Of a stretch of 64,000 nt of DNA, positions 43,657 through 53,004 are shown piece by piece. Location: contig LEKQ01000001.1 in assembly GCA_001443005.1 (NCBI GenBank), positions 62,001 to 126,000 of the forward strand, in the 5' to 3' direction. The notes beneath the pieces are model-generated. The model was given only the letters and a program-made list of their open reading frames with translations, did no database searches and was not told the origin of the DNA. A program made the position numbers and the translations under genes. How positions within the stretch are numbered: the stretch's first letter is position 1; the number at the start of each line of letters is the position of its first letter. This DNA comes from a bacterium GBS-1. GTDB taxonomy: Bacteria > Synergistota > GBS-1.

Positions 43657-44670
43657 ATGAAAGCAGCCGTGATACCCAAACCAGGCATTATATACATAGA
43701 GGAGAGGGATATACCGGAAATTAGAAACGAAGACGATATATTGATTAAGGTAAAAGCCGCTGGAATATGCGGTTCTGATCTGCATATATATCATGGAAAG
43801 TCACCAGTTGCAACTTATCCCAGAGTTATAGGACACGAATTCGTAGGGGAAGTTGTGGATAAAGGGAAAGGCGTAAAAAAGCTAAATATAGGGGATAGGG
43901 TCGCCGTTGAACCAATCTTATACTGTGGAGAATGTTATCCATGTCGCAAGGGTAGACACAACGTATGCGAAAAGCTTGAGGTTTTAGGGGTTCACAGAGA
44001 TGGGGGGTTCCAAGAATACATTGTAGTCTCAGAAAAGAACGCCTATCCCTTTGGGGATCAAATTCCATGGGAAGAAGCAGCTCTTATAGAACCCTTTACC
44101 ATTGCTGCTCAGGTTAGAGAACGCGGATTAGTTCAGGAGAGGGATAATGTATTTATAATTGGAGCTGGCCCAATAGGATTATGTATACTTCAATACCTAC
44201 TCCTCTTTAACGTCAGGTGTGGTATATCAGATATCTGTGAAAATCGACTAAACTTAGCCCGAGAAATTGGGGCTCATTTCACGATAAACGCTAAGCTATC
44301 TGATACCGAAAAGGAAGTTTTTAGTTACTTCCCAAAGGGGGCAAATGTAGTTATAGATGCAGTTGGGTTACCTGAGACTTTTGAGCAGGCAATAAAACTT
44401 GCCTCTTCCGCTGGAAGAGTTGTCTTGCTGGGCTTCGATAGAAACCCATCTTCAATACCTCAGGCCCCCCTAACGCTTAAGGAACTCACCATATCCGGTT
44501 CAAGACTCCAAGCTAATAAGTTTCCAGAAATTATAAAGCTCTTTGAAAAGGGTAAGATTAAGGCTAGTAAACTTATAAGCCACATATTTCCCTTCGAAAA
44601 AATTGTTGATGCCCTTAACCTTATTGAAAGAGAAAGAGACAGAGTCTGCAAGGTCATTCTTATCTTTTAA
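43657..44670 (+). CDS. Zinc-dependent medium-chain alcohol/polyol dehydrogenase
   Basis: 337 residues. The catalytic zinc site has Cys38 (GICGSDLHIYHGK) and His60-Glu61 (IGHEFVGEVV). The structural zinc site has Cys90, 93, 96 and 104 (CGECYPCRKGRHNVC). The Rossmann motif is GAGPIGLCILQ. It resembles sorbitol, threonine and L-gulonate/L-galactonate 5-dehydrogenases. As the last gene of the TRAP 2 operon, it probably oxidises the imported sugar acid or polyol; the substrate is inferred from context only. ATG 43657 follows GGAAGGTGA; the in-frame GTG at 43639 is rejected as it falls on that Shine-Dalgarno. Confidence 0.9.
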   Translation: MKAAVIPKPGIIYIEERDIPEIRNEDDILIKVKAAGICGSDLHIYHGKSPVATYPRVIGHEFVGEVVDKGKGVKKLNIGDRVAVEPILYCGECYPCRKGRHNVCEKLEVLGVHRDGGFQEYIVVSEKNAYPFGDQIPWEEAALIEPFTIAAQVRERGLVQERDNVFIIGAGPIGLCILQYLLLFNVRCGISDICENRLNLAREIGAHFTINAKLSDTEKEVFSYFPKGANVVIDAVGLPETFEQAIKLASSAGRVVLLGFDRNPSSIPQAPLTLKELTISGSRLQANKFPEIIKLFEKGKIKASKLISHIFPFEKIVDALNLIERERDRVCKVILIF

Positions 44671-44671
44671 A

Positions 44672-44680
44672 TGCTATAAT
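44672..44680 (+). promoter_or_regulatory. Extended -10 promoter element before the rubrerythrin-VIT gene
   Basis: TGC directly before a perfect TATAAT (44675-44680) forms an extended -10; no good -35 is seen. It starts just after the dehydrogenase stop and lies 34 bases before the next gene. Confidence 0.55.
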
Positions 44681-44713
44681 ATACACAGAAACTTTTAAAA
44701 GGGAGGAATTAAG

Positions 44714-45583
44714 GTGCTTTCTGAAAAGCTAAGGAAAGCTATCTTGGAATTTCAAAAAAACGAATTAACGGAGAGTATATTTTATGAAAAGGTAGCCAAA
44801 AAGCTGAAGGGGAAAAACAAGGATACCCTCGAGATGATATCTAAAGATGAAAGAAAACATTACGAAAAGTGGAAGGAAATTACCCAACAGGAAACCTCCC
44901 CTTCAATCTGGAATATAGTAAAATATTTTATACTCTGGAGAATATTTGGGCTGACCTTTATACTAAAACTTTTGGAAAGGGGAGAAGAAAAGGCCGAGGA
45001 AAGTTATAGAGAGATGTTAATGTATATACCAGAGGCTAAGGAGATTCTAGAAGACGAAGAAAAGCACGAAAAAGAGCTTATGGAAATGATAGACGAAAAG
45101 AGGCTACAGTATATAAGCTCGATGATCCTAGGAGTCAGCGATGCCATCGTAGAGCTTACAGGAACGATAGCAGGTTTAACCTTCGCTTTTCAAAACTCAA
45201 GGCTTGTAGGAATCGCAGGAATAATAACAGGTATAGCTGCGACTCTATCTATGTCTGTATCAGAATATCTCTCCCAAAAAAGCGAGCTAGAAAAAGGGAA
45301 AAGTCCATTGAGTGCGGCACTTTATACAGGCTTCGCTTATATTACAGCTGTGACTTTTCTTGTCCTTCCTTTCTTTCTGGTCAATAGGGTCTTCATCGCT
45401 TTATCCCTATCCTTGCTAAGCGCCTTAATTATAATAGCCATTTTTGCTTCATTCATCTCTGTCATAAAGGAAGAACCCTTTAAGAAGTTCTTCTTTGAAA
45501 TGACAATACTAAGTTTTTCAGTTGCGGGAGTTTCTTTCTTGATAGGAGCCATAGCTAGAAGAGCCTTAGGAATAGAAATATGA
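44714..45583 (+). CDS. Rubrerythrin-like / VIT1-CCC1 fusion membrane protein (MbfA-like)
   Basis: 289 residues. The N-terminal part (about 1-130) is a ferritin-like four-helix domain with di-iron ligands in EFQKNELTESIFYEK, KDERKHYEKW, EEKAEESY and EDEEKHEKEL. The C-terminal part (about 135-289) is a VIT1/CCC1 transporter domain with ILGVSDAIVELTGTIAGL and MSVSEYLSQKSE, and about five membrane segments. Similar proteins (MbfA) export iron and protect against peroxide. GTG 44714 has GGGAGG 7 bases upstream. It is a single gene, probably for iron or manganese efflux. Confidence 0.9.
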   Translation: MLSEKLRKAILEFQKNELTESIFYEKVAKKLKGKNKDTLEMISKDERKHYEKWKEITQQETSPSIWNIVKYFILWRIFGLTFILKLLERGEEKAEESYREMLMYIPEAKEILEDEEKHEKELMEMIDEKRLQYISSMILGVSDAIVELTGTIAGLTFAFQNSRLVGIAGIITGIAATLSMSVSEYLSQKSELEKGKSPLSAALYTGFAYITAVTFLVLPFFLVNRVFIALSLSLLSALIIIAIFASFISVIKEEPFKKFFFEMTILSFSVAGVSFLIGAIARRALGIEI

Positions 45584-45636
45584 TAATTATCAGAAAACTG
45601 CTATCATAGTATAAAGACACTTTCAAGACATGGTGT

Positions 45637-45666
45637 GTGACTTACATAAGTCAAATAGTAAGTCAC
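45637..45666. repeat. Inverted repeat with three TGACTTA/TAAGTCA copies
   Basis: GTGACTTAC (45637-45645) and GTAAGTCAC (45658-45666) are perfect inverted copies with a 12-base centre. The centre holds another TAAGTCA (45647-45653), so the first arm could pair with either. No T-tract follows. It lies in the 188-base gap between the VIT fusion and the tRNA-Met genes, about 65 bases before the tRNA promoter. It may be a regulator site or an RNA hairpin. Confidence 0.6.
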
Positions 45667-45731
45667 GCTAAAGATATGGTTAAAATGTTTGATAGGTATT
45701 AAAAAACTTGAGGTTAGATTATGTATGTTGC

Positions 45732-45760
45732 TTGACTTTTATCTGGAAGATCACTATAAT
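45732..45760 (+). promoter_or_regulatory. Promoter of the tRNA-fMet/tRNA-Met/tilS unit
   Basis: TTGACT (45732-45737), a 17-base spacer and a perfect TATAAT (45755-45760), 11 bases before the initiator tRNA. This matches the strong tRNA-Leu promoter in layout. Confidence 0.85.
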
Positions 45761-45771
45761 ATAAGCGGGAT

Positions 45772-45847
<76 letters not shown>

Positions 45848-45881
45848 TTTCTATTTATCTTTAGGTTATTTTACAACGCGT

Positions 45882-45958
45882 GGCGGTGTAGCTCAGCTGG
45901 CGAGAGCATACGGCTCATACCCGTAAGGTCCAGGGTTCGAGCCCCTGCACCGCCACCA
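45882..45958 (+). tRNA. Elongator tRNA-Met (anticodon CAT)
   Basis: A 77-base tRNA with encoded CCA. The acceptor GGCGGTG pairs with CACCGCC; the anticodon stem TACGG/CCGTA encloses CTCATAC. It closely resembles the Bacillus elongator tRNA-Met, which argues against tRNA-Ile2 (also CAT before lysidine modification). It is 34 bases after tRNA-fMet and 12 bases before tilS. Confidence 0.93.
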
Positions 45959-45970
45959 ATTTATTTTTTT

Positions 45971-47323
45971 ATGATCTTAGAGAAGGTAAAAGGGCTTATT
46001 GAAGAGTACAACCTTTTTGAAAAAGGAGAGAGGGTTCTTGTTGCTGTTTCTGGAGGAGTGGATTCGGTAACTTTACTCCACGTTCTTGTCGAGCTATCCC
46101 CACTTTATAAACTTAATCTACACGTCATCCACTTGGATCATAAAATAAGAGGCATCGATTCCTATGAGGATTCTCTTTTTGTTCAAGATTTGGCTTTAAA
46201 ATATGGCCTTAACTTTACCATCGGAAGAAAAGATGCCAAAGCCGAAAGAAAAGGAGAATCCCCAGAGGAATCAGCCAGAAGAGTCAGATATGATTTCTTC
46301 AGGCGTTGCTTGGAAAGCCTGAAAGCTGACAAGATAGCTCTCGCTCATAACGCTGACGATCAAGTAGAAACAATACTAATGAGGCTACTAAGGGGAACCG
46401 GACCAGCAGGACTGTGTGGAATGCGACCTAAATCTCCTCCTTACGTTAGACCTTTGCTAAAGGTTTGGCGTTCAGAAATAGAAAAGTACGCTTCAGAAAA
46501 GGGATTATCCTACAGAACAGACCTAACGAATTATGATCTACGCTACTTTAGAAATAGGATAAGGCATCTTTTAATTCCCACGTTAAGGGAGTATAATCCC
46601 CATTTTAAAGAAGCTTTACTTAGGCTTTCAGAACTCATGTGGCTTGAGAGGGAGTTTATAGACGCCCTCATTGAGGAAAGCTTCGAGAAAGAAGCCGTAA
46701 TTGAGAGAAAAGGTTATTGTTTTAAGTCTAGCACACTAAGAAAGAATCGCTTCCTTTTCCTTGAGACGATCAGAAAAGCAATCGAAAAGCTTCGTGGAAA
46801 TCTATTTGGTTTCTCTAAAGAGGATCTTGAAAAAATCTGGAAAAACGGGATAGGAGTTTATATCCTTCCTAAAGAAATAGAGATTAGGGATGACGGTAAT
46901 AAAATTTGTATCAAACTAAAGGAGCAAAAGAAAAGCTTTAAGAATATGTGGCTCTTTGAGCTTCAGGTTCCAGGCGATACTGAAATCCCAAGTGGTATAA
47001 TTAAAGCAAATTACGTTTCGCAATTTAAGAAACCAACAAGCGAAAACGAGGCTTTCATCGATGCAGATAAGGTTAAGTTCCCCCTTTTCGTTAGAAATCG
47101 AAGAGAAGGTGATAGAATCCAACCTATAGGCATGAAAGGAATGAAGAAGCTAAAAAAGCTTTTGGCGGAAGCTCATATACCCCAAGAGGAAAAAGATAAC
47201 ATCCCTATAGTAGTAGACAGCAACGGAGACATCATATGGATTGCAGGGGTGAAGCTATCTGAAAAAGCTAAAGTAGATCAAAAAAGCGAAAGGATATTAC
47301 ATCTAATTTACGTTAGGGAGTGA
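45971..47323 (+). CDS. tilS: tRNA(Ile)-lysidine synthetase
   Basis: 450 residues. PP-loop SGGVDSVTLLHVL (27-39), HLDHKIRG, AHNADDQVETILMRLLRGTG and the C-terminal TilS domain with FVRNRREGDRIQPIG. It converts C34 of tRNA-Ile2 to lysidine so that it reads AUA. ATG 45971 has no Shine-Dalgarno; only an A/T-rich stretch separates it from the tRNA-Met CCA. It is probably made from the transcript released by tRNA processing. The order tRNA-Met, tilS, hpt, ftsH is like that of Bacillus. Confidence 0.95.
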   Translation: MILEKVKGLIEEYNLFEKGERVLVAVSGGVDSVTLLHVLVELSPLYKLNLHVIHLDHKIRGIDSYEDSLFVQDLALKYGLNFTIGRKDAKAERKGESPEESARRVRYDFFRRCLESLKADKIALAHNADDQVETILMRLLRGTGPAGLCGMRPKSPPYVRPLLKVWRSEIEKYASEKGLSYRTDLTNYDLRYFRNRIRHLLIPTLREYNPHFKEALLRLSELMWLEREFIDALIEESFEKEAVIERKGYCFKSSTLRKNRFLFLETIRKAIEKLRGNLFGFSKEDLEKIWKNGIGVYILPKEIEIRDDGNKICIKLKEQKKSFKNMWLFELQVPGDTEIPSGIIKANYVSQFKKPTSENEAFIDADKVKFPLFVRNRREGDRIQPIGMKGMKKLKKLLAEAHIPQEEKDNIPIVVDSNGDIIWIAGVKLSEKAKVDQKSERILHLIYVRE

Positions 47324-47328
47324 GTGGA

Positions 47329-47880
47329 ATGAAAGCATCACTAGGAGAGATATTAATACCGAATGCCGAAATCCAAAGGAGGGTAAAAGAGCTTGCAGAA
47401 GCCATAAGCAGGGATTATTATGAAAAGGATCCCATATTCATAGGCGTCTTGAAGGGGGCATTTATATTTATGGCAGATTTACTAAGAAGCATCCCTTTTA
47501 GTGTCTACATAGACTTCATGGCAGTTTCAAGTTACGGAGATTCAACTGAAACAAGCGGAATCGTCAAGATAGACAAAGACCTTGACATGGATATAAGAAA
47601 TAGACATGTTTTAATAGTTGAAGACATCATAGATTCGGGACTAACCCTCCACTATTTGCTTAGGATCCTTTACTCACGAGGACCAGCAAGCTTGGAAGTT
47701 TGCACTTTGCTTAACAAGCCTACAAGGCGTAAGGTAAACATTCCAATTAAGTATCTTGGATTTGATATCCCCCCTGAATTTGTGGTGGGATATGGGTTAG
47801 ATTTTGCAGGAAAGTATAGAAACTTGCCGGACATATACATTCTAAAGATTGAAGAAACCCAAGTTGGTAGTGTGATATAA
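47329..47880 (+). CDS. hpt: Hypoxanthine phosphoribosyltransferase
   Basis: 183 residues. PRPP motif HVLIVEDIIDSGLTL, GVLKGAFIFMADL, and VVGYGLDFAGKYRNLPDI near the end. It salvages hypoxanthine and guanine to IMP and GMP. ATG 47329 follows AGGGAG by 9 bases; the GTG at 47320 overlaps the tilS stop and is less likely. It sits between tilS and ftsH, as in Firmicutes. Confidence 0.95.
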   Translation: MKASLGEILIPNAEIQRRVKELAEAISRDYYEKDPIFIGVLKGAFIFMADLLRSIPFSVYIDFMAVSSYGDSTETSGIVKIDKDLDMDIRNRHVLIVEDIIDSGLTLHYLLRILYSRGPASLEVCTLLNKPTRRKVNIPIKYLGFDIPPEFVVGYGLDFAGKYRNLPDIYILKIEETQVGSVI

Positions 47881-47911
47881 TTTTCATAGGAGGTGTATAA
47901 AGGGATAAACG

Positions 47912-49813
47912 ATGAATAGACTCCTAAAAAACTTAGGTTTATATTTAATATTCATAGTACTAGTAATCTCTATGGTTAATACCTTCTTTTCACCTCAAGA
48001 GGGTATAAAGGTATCCCAGAGACTTAGCTTTAGCAGCTTTCTAAACGCCGTTGAAAGCGGGTTAGTAAAGGAAGTAATCATTGAGGAGAATTTAGTTAAA
48101 GGCGTAATGAAAGATGGAACTGTTTTTACCGTTAATATAGTAAACGATCCTTCGCTTCCCCAGATGCTTGCGAAAAAGGGCATAAAAGTGGATGTGGAAC
48201 CTCCTGTTAAAACACCTTGGTGGGCCCAATTCTTCTCTTCACTATTTCCCACACTGCTTCTAATAGGAGCGTGGATATTTATCCTCTATCACATGCAGGG
48301 TGGCGGTGGAAAAGTTATGTCCTTTGGGAAAAGTAGAGCCAAACTGTTTTTAGATAACAGACCACGCGTGACCTTCAGGGATGTAGCAGGCATAGATGAG
48401 GCTAAAGAGGAACTCAGAGAAGTTATAGACTATCTCAAGAATCCTAAAAAATACCAAAGAATGGGCGCGAGAGTTCCTAAAGGCATTCTTCTTTTAGGAC
48501 CACCGGGAACTGGTAAAACTCTTCTAGCTAGGGCAGTCGCAGGAGAAGCAGAGGTCCCCTTCTTTTCCGTAAGCGGCTCCGACTTCGTGGAAATGTTTGT
48601 AGGGGTAGGTGCTGCAAGGGTAAGGGACCTATTCGATCAAGCTAGAAGACATGCTCCCTGCATCATCTTCATAGATGAAATAGATGCCGTGGGAAGACAT
48701 CGCGGCGCAGGCTTAGGAGGGGGACACGACGAGAGGGAGCAAACCCTAAATCAGCTACTGGTCGAAATGGACGGTTTCGATATTAACCAAGGAATAATAC
48801 TTATAGCTGCTACAAATAGACCAGATATCCTTGACCCCGCTTTGCTTCGCCCTGGCAGGTTTGATAGGCACATCGTCGTTGACAAACCAGACCTCAAAGG
48901 GAGAGAAGAGATCCTTAAGGTTCACGCCAGGGATAAACCTATCGCTCCCGATGTAGACCTTAAAGTCATAGCAAGGAGAACACCTGGCTTCGTAGGAGCA
49001 GATTTAGCCAACTTGGTCAATGAGGCAGCTCTTCTTGCAGCAAGAAGAAACAAAGATAAGATAACCATGGAGGAATTCGAAGAAGCCATAGATAGAGTTT
49101 TAGCGGGACCAGAACGCAAGTCAAGGCTTATAAGCGAAAAGGAAAAAAGGATTATAGCCTATCATGAAGCTGGTCATGCTCTTGTTGCCAAGATGCTTCC
49201 GGGCGTGGATCCCGTTCACAGAATATCAATAATACCAAGGGGGCATGCAGCGCTTGGTTACACGCTCCAGCTTCCAACAGAAGATAGATACTTGACCACC
49301 AAAACAGAGCTATTAAATAGAATAGCTGTGCTCTTGGGCGGAAGAGTCGCTGAGAAAATCGTTTTCGGTGACGTCACAACAGGAGCCCAAAACGACCTAG
49401 AAAGAGCCACTGCTATAGCTAGAGAGATGATATGCGAATATGGAATGAGTGAGAGACTAGGGCCCTTAACTTTAGGCAAGAAGCATCGTCAAATCTTCCT
49501 AGGTAAAGATATCGTTGAAGATAGAAACTATAGTGAAGAAGTCGCTTATGCGATAGATCAAGAGATAAGACAGTTAATAGATAAGTGTTACTCCATCGCT
49601 GAGAAGATAATAGTCGAAAACATGGACAAATTGGAAAGATTAGCCAAGACCTTGCTTGAGCGAGAAGTTTTAGAAGGAGACGAAATAGACAAGATAATCG
49701 AGGGTGCTAACTGGGGTGAAACAAAGGAAGTTTCTCCACTAGGGGAAAAGAAGGAAACGACCATCGAAAAGGAACTGTTAAAACACCCAAATATCTTCCC
49801 AAAGCCTGCATAA
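47912..49813 (+). CDS. ftsH: ATP-dependent zinc metalloprotease FtsH
   Basis: 633 residues. Two membrane segments (about 8-28 and 109-128) flank a periplasmic domain. The AAA domain has [33 protein letters not shown] and [11 protein letters not shown]. The protease zinc site is HEAGH (in [15 protein letters not shown]) with a distal Asp in [13 protein letters not shown]. It degrades unneeded membrane and soluble proteins. AGGAGGTG lies 17 bases upstream with AAGGG closer to ATG 47912. It ends the tRNA-tilS-hpt-ftsH cluster. Confidence 0.97.
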   Translation: MNRLLKNLGLYLIFIVLVISMVNTFFSPQEGIKVSQRLSFSSFLNAVESGLVKEVIIEENLVKGVMKDGTVFTVNIVNDPSLPQMLAKKGIKVDVEPPVKTPWWAQFFSSLFPTLLLIGAWIFILYHMQGGGGKVMSFGKSRAKLFLDNRPRVTFRDVAGIDEAKEELREVIDYLKNPKKYQRMGARVPKGILLLGPPGTGKTLLARAVAGEAEVPFFSVSGSDFVEMFVGVGAARVRDLFDQARRHAPCIIFIDEIDAVGRHRGAGLGGGHDEREQTLNQLLVEMDGFDINQGIILIAATNRPDILDPALLRPGRFDRHIVVDKPDLKGREEILKVHARDKPIAPDVDLKVIARRTPGFVGADLANLVNEAALLAARRNKDKITMEEFEEAIDRVLAGPERKSRLISEKEKRIIAYHEAGHALVAKMLPGVDPVHRISIIPRGHAALGYTLQLPTEDRYLTTKTELLNRIAVLLGGRVAEKIVFGDVTTGAQNDLERATAIAREMICEYGMSERLGPLTLGKKHRQIFLGKDIVEDRNYSEEVAYAIDQEIRQLIDKCYSIAEKIIVENMDKLERLAKTLLEREVLEGDEIDKIIEGANWGETKEVSPLGEKKETTIEKELLKHPNIFPKPA

Positions 49814-49831
49814 CCCAAAAAAGGGGGGGTA

Positions 49832-50254
49832 ATGATGATAAACCCTGTTGCTAATCTTAAGAAGGGGATGAAAGGCACGGCTCAAATAGTGGTAGATAAA
49901 AAGCATCTCGCCACAGAGTTCATCCAACCTACGGTGGAATCGCTTGGGACCCCCGTTTTAATAAACCTTATGAATCTTGCTGCCTTCAACGCTGTTAAGG
50001 ATTTCTTACCATCAGGTTTTACCACAGTATGTACCTCAGTTGATGTAAAGCATCTCGCTGCCACTCCCCTTGGGATGAGCGTTACAGCAGAAGCTGTGCT
50101 CGAGGAGATAGATGGATACAGGCTAGTTTTCAAGGTAAGCGCCTATGATGAGCTTGAGAAGGTTGGAGAGGGAACCATCGAAAGATGGGTAGTAGATCAT
50201 GAAAAGTTCATTAAAAAGATCCATGAGAGAAAGAAAAGGCTCTCTAGTGGCTAA
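49832..50254 (+). CDS. FlK-like hotdog thioesterase family protein
   Basis: 140 residues. The sequence [75 protein letters not shown] matches the FlK thioesterase family. The Thr and His of the FlK active site appear present, but the Glu position seems to be Asn (LMNLA) and the usual GEGTHER reads GEGTIER. It may hydrolyse an acyl-CoA; FlK-type fluoroacetyl-CoA specificity should not be assumed. ATG 49832 and 49835 are both possible. It follows ftsH by 18 bases. Confidence 0.85.
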   Translation: MMINPVANLKKGMKGTAQIVVDKKHLATEFIQPTVESLGTPVLINLMNLAAFNAVKDFLPSGFTTVCTSVDVKHLAATPLGMSVTAEAVLEEIDGYRLVFKVSAYDELEKVGEGTIERWVVDHEKFIKKIHERKKRLSSG

Positions 50255-50292
50255 TTAAACTCCTCAGGTTGGCTTTAAATGGGGGTGTTAAG

Positions 50293-50490
50293 ATGACAGA
50301 ATGCGTAAATAAAAGTGTAAACTTACAAAGTTGTCCGTGCACATATGAGCCTTGCTCTAAGAAAGGAATATGTTGTGAGTGTTTGAGATATCATTTAAGA
50401 AATAAAGAACTCCCAGCATGCTTTTTCCCTCCAGAGATTGAAAAAACTTACGATAGGTCAATAAAGAGACTTCTATCTCTATACAAATAG
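50293..50490 (+). CDS. Small Cys-rich protein (DUF6485-like)
   Basis: 65 residues. [48 protein letters not shown] has seven Cys in a zinc- or cluster-binding pattern. It resembles a widespread uncharacterised family of anaerobic bacteria (DUF6485, from memory). ATG 50293 follows GGGGGTG; the frame could be extended to 50269 but without conserved sequence. It lies 11 bases before uvrB, probably in the same transcript. The function is unknown. Confidence 0.82.
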   Translation: MTECVNKSVNLQSCPCTYEPCSKKGICCECLRYHLRNKELPACFFPPEIEKTYDRSIKRLLSLYK

Positions 50491-50501
50491 GTAAAGAGGA
50501 A

Positions 50502-52568
50502 ATGGCCAAGTTTAGGTTGATATCTCCTTACCCACCTCAAGGAGATCAACCCCAAGCTATAGAAAAGTTGGTCGAAGGAATAAAAAAGGGATATAGGTTT
50601 CAAACGCTTTTAGGAGTTACTGGCTCTGGAAAAACCTTTACAATGGCCAACGTTATAGAAAGGGTTGGCCTTCCAACTTTAGTAATAGCTCACAATAAAA
50701 CTCTTGCAGCCCAACTTTATAGCGAGTTTAGAGAGTTCTTTCCCTATAACGCCGTAAGATACTTCGTAAGTTATTATGATTACTACCAACCAGAGGCCTA
50801 TGTCCCAGAAACTGACACATACATAGAAAAAGATGCTTCGATAAACGAAGAGATAGAAAAGCTTAGACTTTCAACAACTAAAGCACTTTTAGAGAGAGAC
50901 GATGTTATAGTTGTAGCTACTGTATCTTGCATATATGGCATAGGCTCAAGAAGAGAATATGAAAGGGTTATCCTCTGTCTCGAGAGAGGAATGCAAATCG
51001 GACGGAGAAAGCTGATAGAAAAGCTCATAGAGCTATATTATGAGAGAAATGATCTTATGCTTGAGCGAGGTAAGTTTCGTGTCAGGGGAGACGTTATAGA
51101 GATATATCCACCTTATGAAGAGTTAGGCCTGAGAATAGAACTATTCGGGGATGAGATAGATAGGATTTCGGAGTTCCACCTGATAAGCGGTAAGACCACC
51201 CAAGAGAAAGAAAAGGTATGCTTATATCCAGCCAAGCACTTTGTGACTTCTGAAGATATAATCAACAAAGCAATTAAGCTAATAGAAATGGAGCTTGAGG
51301 AGAGAGTAAAATGGTTTAAAGAGAAGGGAAAGTATCTTGAGGCGGAAAGGCTTGAATTAAGAACAAGGTATGATTTAGAACTACTTAAAGAGGTAGGTTA
51401 TTGTCCTGGAATAGAAAACTACTCAAGGTACCTAAGCGGAAGAGAACCAGGAGAACCACCAGGTACTCTTCTCGACTTCTTCCCGGAAGATTTTTTGATG
51501 TTCATAGACGAATCCCATATGACCGTCCCCCAAATTCGTGGAATGTATAACGGTGATAGATCAAGAAAGGAGACATTGGTTGAGTATGGATTCAGGCTTC
51601 CATCAGCACTTGACAATAGACCCTTAAAATGGGAGGAGTTTGAAAACTACATGAAAAGAGTCATCTTCGTCTCAGCTACACCAGGCGACTATGAGCTCGA
51701 TGTCAGTTCTCAGGTTGTTGAACAGTTGGTTAGACCTACTGGAATCGTTGACCCTGAAGTTGAAATAAGACCAGCTAAAACTCAAGTTGATGATCTTCTT
51801 AAGGAAATCTCCAATACTGTCAGCAGGGGAGAGAGGGTACTTGTAAATACTCTTACTAAAAAGATGGCAGAAGACTTGGCGGCCTTCCTCGCAGATATAG
51901 GTATCCGTGTAAAGTATTTGCACTCAGAGATAGACACTATAGAGAGGGCAGATATATTAAAAGGCTTAAGATTAGGGGAATTTGACGTCCTCGTTGGAGT
52001 CAACCTTTTGAGAGAGGGGTTGGATCTTCCAGAAGTTTCTCTTGTTGCTATTCTCGATGCTGATAGGCAGGGTTTCCTGAGAAGCGAAAGGTCTCTTATA
52101 CAAATGATAGGAAGAGCAGCTCGTAACGTGAGAGGAAAGGTTATATTATATGCTGACGAGATTACTGATTCACTAAAGAAAGCAGTTGCAGAAACGGAAA
52201 GAAGAAGGAAAATCCAGATAGAGTTCAACTTGAAACATGGCATAGTTCCAAAAACCATCGTTAAAGAGGTAAGGGATTATCTACCAGAAGTTAGCAAGAG
52301 ATCTAAAAAGGAAGAAGTTTATGAAAAGGTCGCAGAAGAGATCGCACCATACGATATACCTATTGAGGAGAGAGAAGCTCTCATTGCTTCTCTGGAAAAA
52401 GAGATGTGGCGTGCGGTAGAGCGCCTGGACTTCGAAAAGGCCGCTGAAATAAGAGATATTATATCAACACTAAAGGGAGGAAAAGTTATTGAAGGAAAGG
52501 CTGAGAAATCTAATATGGCAGGCGTTTCTAGGCGCAAGACTAATAACTCTCGTATCAGTGATCTTTAG
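50502..52568 (+). CDS. uvrB: Excinuclease ABC subunit B
   Basis: 688 residues. Walker A GVTGSGKT (38-45), the DNA-clamping beta-hairpin [25 protein letters not shown]-like [12 protein letters not shown], helicase motifs ending in QMIGRAARN, and the C-terminal UVR domain ([21 protein letters not shown]). It verifies damage delivered by UvrA. The last 27 residues after the UVR domain are not family-like and overlap the next gene by 80 bases. uvrA follows after one small gene. Confidence 0.97.
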   Translation: MAKFRLISPYPPQGDQPQAIEKLVEGIKKGYRFQTLLGVTGSGKTFTMANVIERVGLPTLVIAHNKTLAAQLYSEFREFFPYNAVRYFVSYYDYYQPEAYVPETDTYIEKDASINEEIEKLRLSTTKALLERDDVIVVATVSCIYGIGSRREYERVILCLERGMQIGRRKLIEKLIELYYERNDLMLERGKFRVRGDVIEIYPPYEELGLRIELFGDEIDRISEFHLISGKTTQEKEKVCLYPAKHFVTSEDIINKAIKLIEMELEERVKWFKEKGKYLEAERLELRTRYDLELLKEVGYCPGIENYSRYLSGREPGEPPGTLLDFFPEDFLMFIDESHMTVPQIRGMYNGDRSRKETLVEYGFRLPSALDNRPLKWEEFENYMKRVIFVSATPGDYELDVSSQVVEQLVRPTGIVDPEVEIRPAKTQVDDLLKEISNTVSRGERVLVNTLTKKMAEDLAAFLADIGIRVKYLHSEIDTIERADILKGLRLGEFDVLVGVNLLREGLDLPEVSLVAILDADRQGFLRSERSLIQMIGRAARNVRGKVILYADEITDSLKKAVAETERRRKIQIEFNLKHGIVPKTIVKEVRDYLPEVSKRSKKEEVYEKVAEEIAPYDIPIEEREALIASLEKEMWRAVERLDFEKAAEIRDIISTLKGGKVIEGKAEKSNMAGVSRRKTNNSRISDL

Positions 52569-52998
52569 CATTATAGGAGCGGTCTTCGTTTATATAATTG
52601 GAGCTCTATATGTCATTGACATCATCTCTTTAACCTGGAACTCAAAGGAGATGCCCTCTCCTAAAATATTAACGGCTGACCTCCTGATAGCGATAGATCT
52701 CTTCCTTTGCGGAAGTTTACTTTTGATATTCTCATATGGAACCTATGATTTATTTATCCAAAAAACATTCACAGATTCAGAAAAGGACATGGTAATTATG
52801 AGTTGTCCCTTTTGGCTTAGAATAAGAAGTGTAGACGATCTAAAAAGTCTCCTTTTGGGATATATACTTATAATGCTTAGCATTACCTTTTTGAAGCAAG
52901 CTGTCACTATAGATTACACATCAGCAGTGTCTCTCTTCCTATTTGCTGGAGGTATATTCTTAATAGGATTAACTTACTACCTAACTCATAAAAGATAA
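52489..52998 (+). CDS. YqhA/UPF0114-family membrane protein
   Basis: 169 residues with four hydrophobic segments. LWQ-like [33 protein letters not shown] and [26 protein letters not shown] are characteristic of UPF0114. The function of the family is unknown. The TTG start at 52489 follows GGGAGG (52473-52478) by 10 bases and lies inside uvrB. It sits between uvrB and uvrA; whether it takes part in repair is unknown. Confidence 0.85.
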   Translation: MKERLRNLIWQAFLGARLITLVSVIFSIIGAVFVYIIGALYVIDIISLTWNSKEMPSPKILTADLLIAIDLFLCGSLLLIFSYGTYDLFIQKTFTDSEKDMVIMSCPFWLRIRSVDDLKSLLLGYILIMLSITFLKQAVTIDYTSAVSLFLFAGGIFLIGLTYYLTHKR

Positions 52999-53004
52999 AA
53001 AGCA

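Noticed and set aside
45882-45958. tRNA-Ile2 (CAT read with lysidine), suggested by tilS next door
   Set aside because: The whole sequence, including the GGCGGTG acceptor and the TACGG anticodon stem, matches elongator tRNA-Met.
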